A DNA stretch of 64,000 nt. Source: Lampropedia puyangensis (GTDB lineage: Bacteria > Pseudomonadota > Gammaproteobacteria > Burkholderiales > Burkholderiaceae_C). This document shows positions 59,017 to 64,000 of this stretch, piece after piece. The DNA is taken from positions 94,720 through 158,719 of the forward strand of contig NZ_STFG01000007.1 of the NCBI RefSeq assembly GCF_004833285.1, given 5' to 3'. The translations under genes and the position numbers were made by a program. The notes beneath the pieces are model-generated. The model saw only the letters and a program-made list of their open reading frames with translations. It did no database searches and was not told the origin of the DNA. Within the stretch, counting starts at the first letter, position 1; the number at the start of each line of letters is the position of its first letter.

Positions 59017-60210
59017 ATGTCCGAATCGCAAACACCATTGCCCCTATTAGGGGGCCTCACTCCCTCACAATTCATGCGCAGACATTGGCAACGAAAGCCT
59101 TTGCTGATCAAGCAAGCCATTAACAACTTCACAGCCCCAATTGATGGACCGGCACTCTTTGCACTAGCCCAGCAAGAAGAAGTGCAATCACGCCTGATTA
59201 CCAGCAATCCCAATGGGCAATGGGAGCTTCAACATGGACCGTTTGCGAAAAAAAAACTTCCAGCTTTGACACAAAAAGCTTGGACTTTACTCGTCCAAGG
59301 CGTTGATCTACACCATCAGAAAGCCCATGCACTACTGCAGCAATTTGCCTTCATTCCGCAGGCCCGCCTGGACGACCTGATGATCAGCTACGCCACTGAT
59401 GGTGGTGGCGTAGGCCCACACTTTGACAGTTACGACGTGTTTCTGCTGCAAGCCAAAGGCACACGTCTGTGGCGCATTGGCAAACAAAAAGATTTAACCT
59501 TGCAGCAAGGAGTGCCGCTTCGCATACTGGAAAATTTTGAAGCAGAAGAAGAGTGGCTACTCGAGCCCGGCGACATGCTCTACCTGCCCCCACTGTATGC
59601 GCATGACGGCATTGCGCAAGGCAATGATTGCATGACCTACTCCATTGGCTTTCGCTCCCCAAGCCAGACTGAATTGGCCAGCACATTACTTGAACGCTTG
59701 GCCGAACCCGACGACTGGGGCGACGATGAGGAGGACAGCGAAGAGCAGGCCTCCCCACACGCTGCCGTTCTATATAAAGACGCCAAGCAACCGGCCACCA
59801 ATACCAGCGGAGCCATCCCCGAAGCCATGCAGCAATTTGCTCGCACCGCAGTGATGCGCAAGCTCCAACAACCACACGCCATTGAGCAGCTGCTCGGCGA
59901 ATACCTCAGTGAGCCCAAGGCATCGGTGTATTTCAGCGAAGAGGACCACCCCAATGCAAACGGGAACAACACAGGAGCAGATCATGACCCCTCCGCCATC
60001 GTACTGAACCGAAAAACCCGCATGCTGTATGACAGCTACTTCCTCTACATCAACGGCGAAAGCTACCGCGTTGCGGGAAAAGACAGCACCCTATTGCGGC
60101 AACTTGCTGACCAACGCCAACTCTCGCAGCACCAGTTCGAGCAACTCACCTCAGGGGCACAATCTATTTTGCAAGAGTGGGTCAGCCAAGGCTGGCTGTT
60201 CTTCATATGA
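59017..60210 (+). CDS. Ribosomal oxygenase RoxA-like (JmjC/cupin)
   Basis: 2-oxoglutarate/Fe(II) oxygenase; the E. coli homologue YcfD hydroxylates an arginine of ribosomal protein L16. The 397 residues show HFDSYDVF (HxD) near 134 and the second His in YAHDG near 189, the WQRKPLLIKQ N-terminal block and a C-terminal winged-helix-like region. ATG 59017 is favoured; earlier in-frame codons overlap the slyD-like gene. It overlaps the next gene by ATGA. Confidence 0.88.
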   Translation: MSESQTPLPLLGGLTPSQFMRRHWQRKPLLIKQAINNFTAPIDGPALFALAQQEEVQSRLITSNPNGQWELQHGPFAKKKLPALTQKAWTLLVQGVDLHHQKAHALLQQFAFIPQARLDDLMISYATDGGGVGPHFDSYDVFLLQAKGTRLWRIGKQKDLTLQQGVPLRILENFEAEEEWLLEPGDMLYLPPLYAHDGIAQGNDCMTYSIGFRSPSQTELASTLLERLAEPDDWGDDEEDSEEQASPHAAVLYKDAKQPATNTSGAIPEAMQQFARTAVMRKLQQPHAIEQLLGEYLSEPKASVYFSEEDHPNANGNNTGADHDPSAIVLNRKTRMLYDSYFLYINGESYRVAGKDSTLLRQLADQRQLSQHQFEQLTSGAQSILQEWVSQGWLFFI

Positions 60211-60704
60211 ATAGCCCCTCCACAGTAGCAAGACAACCCATCAGCGGCATCGCGCAATGGCATACCTGCTTTCGCGCACTATTGCATGATGCATGCGCCC
60301 AAAGCAGCCAACGCTTGGTTCTATGCGCACAGGACTGGAGACACTGGCCACTGTCTGAAACCGATGTAATACAAACGCTTGAGCAATGGCTTCGTCCATC
60401 GGTATCGATGGTCATCCTGACCCACGATTTCGAAGCGCTTGAGCGCCTGCACCCTCGTTTCGTGGCATGGCGCCAACGATGGGACCAATACATCACAGGA
60501 CGAAAAACCATCAAGCCCTACCAGAGCGAAACGCCCTGCTTTACACTCAGCGATCAATACGCAATCTGGTTGACCAACCCAGCCCTTTTTACAGGTATGG
60601 CTGGCAGCGACCGCGCCTTGTACAAACAAGTTGCAGAGCAGGCCGACGAATGGCTCACCCACCGCGCTGTCAACGCATTTGCAGCCAACACGTTAGGGTT
60701 GTAG
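60207..60704 (+). CDS. Conserved hypothetical protein, phospholipase-D-like fold suspected
   Basis: 165 residues, no signal, no membrane segment. The layout (AQDWRHWPLSE, EALERLHPRFVAWRQ, DQYAIWL) resembles the DUF7931/PLD-like proteins found next to RoxA in other betaproteobacteria, but no HKD catalytic pair can be seen. The overlap with RoxA suggests joint expression. Function unknown. Confidence 0.6.
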   Translation: MNSPSTVARQPISGIAQWHTCFRALLHDACAQSSQRLVLCAQDWRHWPLSETDVIQTLEQWLRPSVSMVILTHDFEALERLHPRFVAWRQRWDQYITGRKTIKPYQSETPCFTLSDQYAIWLTNPALFTGMAGSDRALYKQVAEQADEWLTHRAVNAFAANTLGL

Positions 60705-60816
60705 TCAAGACATGTTGAACGATTTTGCGCCGCTTTGAATGACCTACGCAGCCAAATCATCACATGGTGCTTGTTTCTTCTCATTTGATTCAGATTTTCA
60801 TAGAAAGGACTTCGAC

Positions 60817-61419
60817 ATGAAATTCCACTACGTAGCCACAGCTGTATGCGCAACTGCCTTGTTGGTGGCCTGCGGTAAAAAAGAAGAACCAGCAACGCCA
60901 ACAACACCGGCTCCAACAGCCCCTGCACCTGCAACCGTTGGGCCTAGCGCAGCACAACAATCCCTCGATAATGCGGCAGAAAAAGCCAAAGAGGCAGCCA
61001 GCAAAGCTACTGAAGCTGCTCACGAAGCTGGCAATGCTGTGAAAGCCGCAACAAGCGAAATCGCAGCTGACACCAAAGAAGCCGTGAACAACGCTGCAGA
61101 AGCGACCAAAAACGCTACCAATGATGCTATTGCTGGTGCAAAATCAGCAGCCTCTTCTGCTGCTGCAACTGGCCATGAGCTGACTACTGACGCAGTCAAC
61201 GCCACTAAAGATGCCGTGAATGCGGCAGGCAATGCCGCTTCTAAAGCAACTGAAAGCGCCAAAGAAGCCATCCACAACGCCACCGAAAACAAAGATCCAG
61301 CCCAAAGCCAAGAGGCAGCCCAAGCCGCACAAAAATCTGCACAAGAAGCCGATGAAGCCGCAGCCAAAGCGCGCCAAGAAGCTGAAGAGGCCATCAAAGC
61401 GGCTAGCCAAGGGAAATAA
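60817..61419 (+). CDS. Alanine-rich repeat lipoprotein
   Basis: 200 residues. The signal peptide has lipobox LVAC (Cys near 20); a Pro/Thr/Ala linker follows, then about 140 residues of Ala/Lys/Glu amphipathic helix with an 11-residue-like period (AAEKAKEAASK, ATEAAHEAGNA and so on), similar to LEA-type repeats. It could be a periplasmic spacer or desiccation/osmotic protectant; this is inference from composition. GAAAGGA precedes the ATG, and a terminator follows. Confidence 0.75.
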   Translation: MKFHYVATAVCATALLVACGKKEEPATPTTPAPTAPAPATVGPSAAQQSLDNAAEKAKEAASKATEAAHEAGNAVKAATSEIAADTKEAVNNAAEATKNATNDAIAGAKSAASSAAATGHELTTDAVNATKDAVNAAGNAASKATESAKEAIHNATENKDPAQSQEAAQAAQKSAQEADEAAAKARQEAEEAIKAASQGK

Positions 61420-61513
61420 TCGACCTTAGCAATAAAGCATGTCTCCCCAACATGACATGCCTTTCGAGAAACATAAAAAGCCTAGTCAGCCTCTGCAGGC
61501 TAAGACTGCTAAC

Positions 61514-61539
61514 AAACCCTCCCGTAAAACGGAGGGTTT
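61514..61539 (+). terminator. Terminator after the alanine-rich lipoprotein
   Basis: Stem AAACCCTCC (61514-61522) and GGAGGGTTT (61531-61539), 8-base loop, followed by CTTC. About 95 bases past the stop codon. Confidence 0.75.
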
Positions 61540-61547
61540 CTTCGTAA

Positions 61548-61661
61548 TGGTAATCCCCCCCGCAAAACCATCATTTTGAGAAGTAGAGATATCCAAGGAG
61601 AACCTCTACTATGAAGAAGTCACGTTTTACAGGCAGCCAAATCATCAATGTCCTCATAGAG
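61548..61661 (+). mobile_element. IS3-family left-end fragment with first codons of orfA
   Basis: An ATG at 61611 opens MKKSRFTGSQIINVLIE, which matches the start of IS3-family OrfA proteins, then a stop arises at the junction with IS481 sequence. The C-rich stretch at about 61550-61562 looks like an IS3 terminal repeat. Only the first 17 codons remain. Confidence 0.65.
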
Positions 61662-61840
61662 TAAGCCCGCTTAGGGCCTGTGGGCAAGTCTGTTTGCCAG
61701 TTGCGCTTCTTCCACTTGGCAACGGTCTTTGGATTGATGCTGTAGCGCTTAGCAAGCGCTCTTAGGCTCTCTTGACTATTTTGTATTGCTCGGCGAACTG
61801 CCTCTGTCGTCGTGGCGCTTGCGTGTAGAACTTGTCCCAT
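61662..61840 (-). pseudogene. Truncated IS481-family transposase
   Basis: Minus-strand start of an IS481-type transposase: MGQVLHASATTTEAVRRA, then ESLRALAKRYSINPKTVAKWKKR (a helix-turn-helix) and DLPTGPK. Homology ends near 61665, where sequence passes into the IS3 fragment; the catalytic domain is missing. About 60 codons remain of a protein normally several hundred long. Confidence 0.8.
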
Positions 61841-62017
61841 AGTGCTTCCTTCCATTCATGCGTGAATAATGCACCATCAAATACCGGGACTAAAAACGCA
61901 GTCCAAATTGTTAAAAAAATTACTCCCTTTACTCCAAGAATAGTAGGAAGAAGTGCTTAGTGTTACAATTTTTTCCAATTGATTTATAAAGTAAATGCTG
62001 TGCATACAGGAGGAAGA

Positions 62018-63463
62018 ATGAGTTTCAAAAATCGTTGGCTGGTTGGTGGCTTACTGGGGATAGCATTGCTTTTCTCGGGCGTAGTTCAGGCGCAAAACGT
62101 TATGATTTTGACGACTGGGGGACGCGATACCAATACGAGTGATCCTGAGAATCGTTACATGCCAGCTATCGTTGATGAGTATGCAGATCCTCTGTCTTTT
62201 GCAAATTTCGCTAACGGTGTGGACCAATGCGATAACGTAACACAACAGATTACAAACCCTGTTACTAACCAAACCAAATTTGTGACGTGCAATCAGTTGG
62301 AATTGGTGAATAGCACTCCAATGTCAGCCAATTTTTTTGATGCTGGTTACGATTTGTTGGTGGTGGCCTCTGCATACACCACTATCGACCCTGCTGATTG
62401 GGCGGTCATTGAAGATGCGGTTGCAACACGCAAGGTGCGAGGGGTCGTGCTCTATATCGATTCAGTCAATGCAACGAATCGCCTCCTCATCCCTAATTTA
62501 ATCAGCGCTAGCATGGGAGTGACCGTTGGAGTAGGCTCTGCTTTTGGCAGTGGCAGTCATTACTTCCCACTCAATACTGATGCTGATGCGCAATCCTATT
62601 TTTCGGCATTACCGCGCATGGAGCTGAATACAGGTTTTAGTGTGTATTCAGGTGTGCCTTCTCACCTAGCCTTGTATGGCGGGGTTGCTGGCGCTGCTAC
62701 TGATGGAACAGTTTCTTTGACTGATCCAACCACCAGCGCAGCGGCTGTGTTTGTGACGCATGCTGAGTCATTTTCTGGTGCTGGTGCGTGCGTTTTTGGT
62801 ATTCCAGATATTGGCTGGGGAGCTTCACCCACTGGTCATAACACCGGCAAGTTGGGGGAGGCCTTTTTTAGTGTATTTAACGATGCAACTGGGCCTTGCG
62901 CAGCCGCTCTAGCCAGTCCGCCGGTTTTGAGAATTGAGAAAACAACCACGGCTAATCCAGCAATAGCTCCCGTTAACGGCAGTGTCGTGCCATATGCCGT
63001 GGCGGTGAGTAACACTGGTACATCAACAGCCCTCAACATAGTCGTGACCGACCCGGCCCCTGCCGGTATGACTTTTGGTACATGGCATTGCGTGGTTCAG
63101 ACGCCCGGCAATCCGGCAGCTGTATGCCCTACGGGTTTGCCGACATCTGGTGACTTAAATGCTGTCATTAGTGCTCTGCCTGCTGGTGCGGAATTACTGT
63201 TCACGGTTGATGCCACGATTCTGGATAACACCCAAAACTTGACCAACACCGCTACCTTGACATTGCCAGCTGGCGCTACTTGCGATGGTGGGGCTTCGCC
63301 TTGTCTGTCACAAGTCATGTTGCCTTCTGCAGGTTCTGGGTCTGCAACAGGTACTGTCACGCCTGTCCCAACTCTCTCTCATGCGATGTTGGTGTTGTTG
63401 GCCGGTATGATGGCATATTTGGGCATGCGCAGGACTTTGTCGCGTGAATCAAATTTAGCGTGA
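62018..63463 (+). CDS. Exported protein with DUF11 domain and IPTL-CTERM-like sorting tail
   Basis: 481 residues. Signal peptide (cleavage near VQA, about residue 25), a unique N-terminal domain (about 26-300) with alternating strands and a ThuA/GATase-like segment (DLLVVASAYTTIDPADW, GACVFGIPDIGWGA), a DUF11 repeat (about 310-440; AVSNTGTSTALNIVVTDPAP) and a C-terminal tail VPTLSHAMLVLLAGM...RRTLSRES. That tail is a variant of IPTL-CTERM, processed by exosortase-like enzymes in betaproteobacteria, but lacks the W-G part. AGGAGGAAG precedes the ATG. Low GC (about 38% in a sampled line) and IS remnants on both sides suggest recent transfer. Confidence 0.8.
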   Translation: MSFKNRWLVGGLLGIALLFSGVVQAQNVMILTTGGRDTNTSDPENRYMPAIVDEYADPLSFANFANGVDQCDNVTQQITNPVTNQTKFVTCNQLELVNSTPMSANFFDAGYDLLVVASAYTTIDPADWAVIEDAVATRKVRGVVLYIDSVNATNRLLIPNLISASMGVTVGVGSAFGSGSHYFPLNTDADAQSYFSALPRMELNTGFSVYSGVPSHLALYGGVAGAATDGTVSLTDPTTSAAAVFVTHAESFSGAGACVFGIPDIGWGASPTGHNTGKLGEAFFSVFNDATGPCAAALASPPVLRIEKTTTANPAIAPVNGSVVPYAVAVSNTGTSTALNIVVTDPAPAGMTFGTWHCVVQTPGNPAAVCPTGLPTSGDLNAVISALPAGAELLFTVDATILDNTQNLTNTATLTLPAGATCDGGASPCLSQVMLPSAGSGSATGTVTPVPTLSHAMLVLLAGMMAYLGMRRTLSRESNLA

Positions 63464-63473
63464 ACAACCCCTC

Positions 63474-63512
63474 AACCCAGACGCAGCTATCCCACGGTCA
63501 CCGTGCTGGGTT
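63474..63512 (+). terminator. Possible terminator after the surface-protein gene
   Basis: Outer repeat AACCCAG (63474-63480) and CTGGGTT (63506-63512) with an inner CACGG-TCA-CCGTG hairpin (63493-63505), followed by a short T-rich stretch. It may also be partly the end of the IS5 debris. Confidence 0.45.
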
Positions 63513-63515
63513 TAT

Positions 63516-63937
63516 CTAGCAATGCACCATGGGCGAGTCGCCCACATCGATGGTGGTCACTGCTAAAGCTCGAATCTGCAAGGTATCGGCATCTATGCCC
63601 AAATGCACTTTGCGCCATTGGCGCCTACGTTCAGCCCCATGCTTCTTGGCTTTCCATTCACCTTCGCCAAGGAACTTGATGCCCGTGGAGTCAATGAGCA
63701 GGTTCAATGCGTCCTTGCAGCACGTTGACCTGCAAGTCTTTCTGTGACAGTGACAGACGGGTCAAGCAGAACTGAATGGCAGCTTCTGAATATTGGTGAT
63801 GACAGCCTCGCAGGAGCGAGCCACTGCATCTCTTTGTCCAGCCAGACCGTCAGGTTGCCTCTGGTTTTCAGTCAGGCGTTGTATTCTTTCTCGTTCGTGG
63901 TGCGGTAGGTTTTCTTACCCCAAGTCGATTCACTCAT
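63516..63937 (-). pseudogene. Decayed IS5-family transposase
   Basis: Minus-strand remnant. The start reads MSESTWGKKTYRTTNEKEYNA and meets a stop after 21 codons. The middle is lost or frame-shifted. The last part, NLLIDSTGIKFLGEGEW and HLGIDADTLQIRALAVTT, is clear IS5-family DDE region, ending abruptly at VGDSPMVHC. The C-terminal half is missing. Sequence beyond 63937 to the window end is the upstream flank with no gene seen. Confidence 0.82.
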
Positions 63938-64000
63938 TCTGCAATCCTACCGCTTAGAACGTGTGTACGATCTTTGTAAGCGTATGCTCATGCTGTTTTG

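Overview
The window looks like part of a betaproteobacterial chromosome, most likely order Burkholderiales. This is inferred from protein families and gene neighbourhoods: proS next to a lytic transglycosylase and nudH, nrdR next to glyA, a DUF1631-type protein, an IclR/TRAP catabolic divergon, and remnants of IS481-, IS5- and IS3-type elements. No rRNA, tRNA or CRISPR array was seen. Base composition is uneven: sampled lines are about 63% GC in the catabolic block near 20 kb, about 55% near 40 kb, and about 38% inside the cell-surface protein gene near 62 kb.

Layout. 1-7.1 kb holds housekeeping genes: purL (its 3' end lies outside the window), an M23 murein peptidase and tyrS. 7.2-17.5 kb is an aerobic cobalamin cluster (cobG, H, I, J, K, L, E, M, F) for the corrin-ring steps from precorrin-2 to about hydrogenobyrinate. 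A molybdate-type modA-modB-modD operon with its own ModE-like operator sits inside it. 17.5-27.5 kb is a catabolic divergon. Leftward genes encode an IclR regulator, a thiolase, an acyl-CoA ligase, a tandem DUF296 protein, an SDR and a gamma-carbonic-anhydrase-like protein. Rightward genes encode a Tat-signal TRAP binding protein, a fused TRAP permease and a second SDR. Three matching TTCC-N7-GGAA palindromes and a strong promoter lie between the two arms.

27.8-51.1 kb is mostly core genes: rnhA, metN-metI, katG, rlmD, nrdR, glyA, two lytic transglycosylases, xthA, a DUF1631 protein, ettA, a RhlE-type helicase, a CorC/HlyC-family membrane protein, a metallophosphoesterase, proS and nudH. 51.2-54.1 kb is a heavy-metal module: a Zn/Cd/Pb-type P1B ATPase and a divergent CadR-like regulator with a 19-bp-spacer MerR-type promoter. 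54.2-60.7 kb holds an MlaE/MlaD-type lipid transport pair with a lipoprotein, dut, a glycine-zipper lipoprotein, a SlyD-like isomerase, a RoxA-like ribosomal oxygenase and a PLD-like hypothetical protein. 60.8-64 kb becomes accessory: an alanine-rich repeat lipoprotein, fused IS3/IS481 debris, an IPTL-CTERM-like surface protein and a decayed IS5 transposase.

The most interesting candidates are the uncharacterised catabolic divergon at 18-27.5 kb, the ModE-box modABD operon without ModC inside the cobalamin cluster, and the low-GC surface protein island between IS remnants. Three ABC systems here (ModAB, MetNI, MlaED) each lack one canonical subunit in their local operon.
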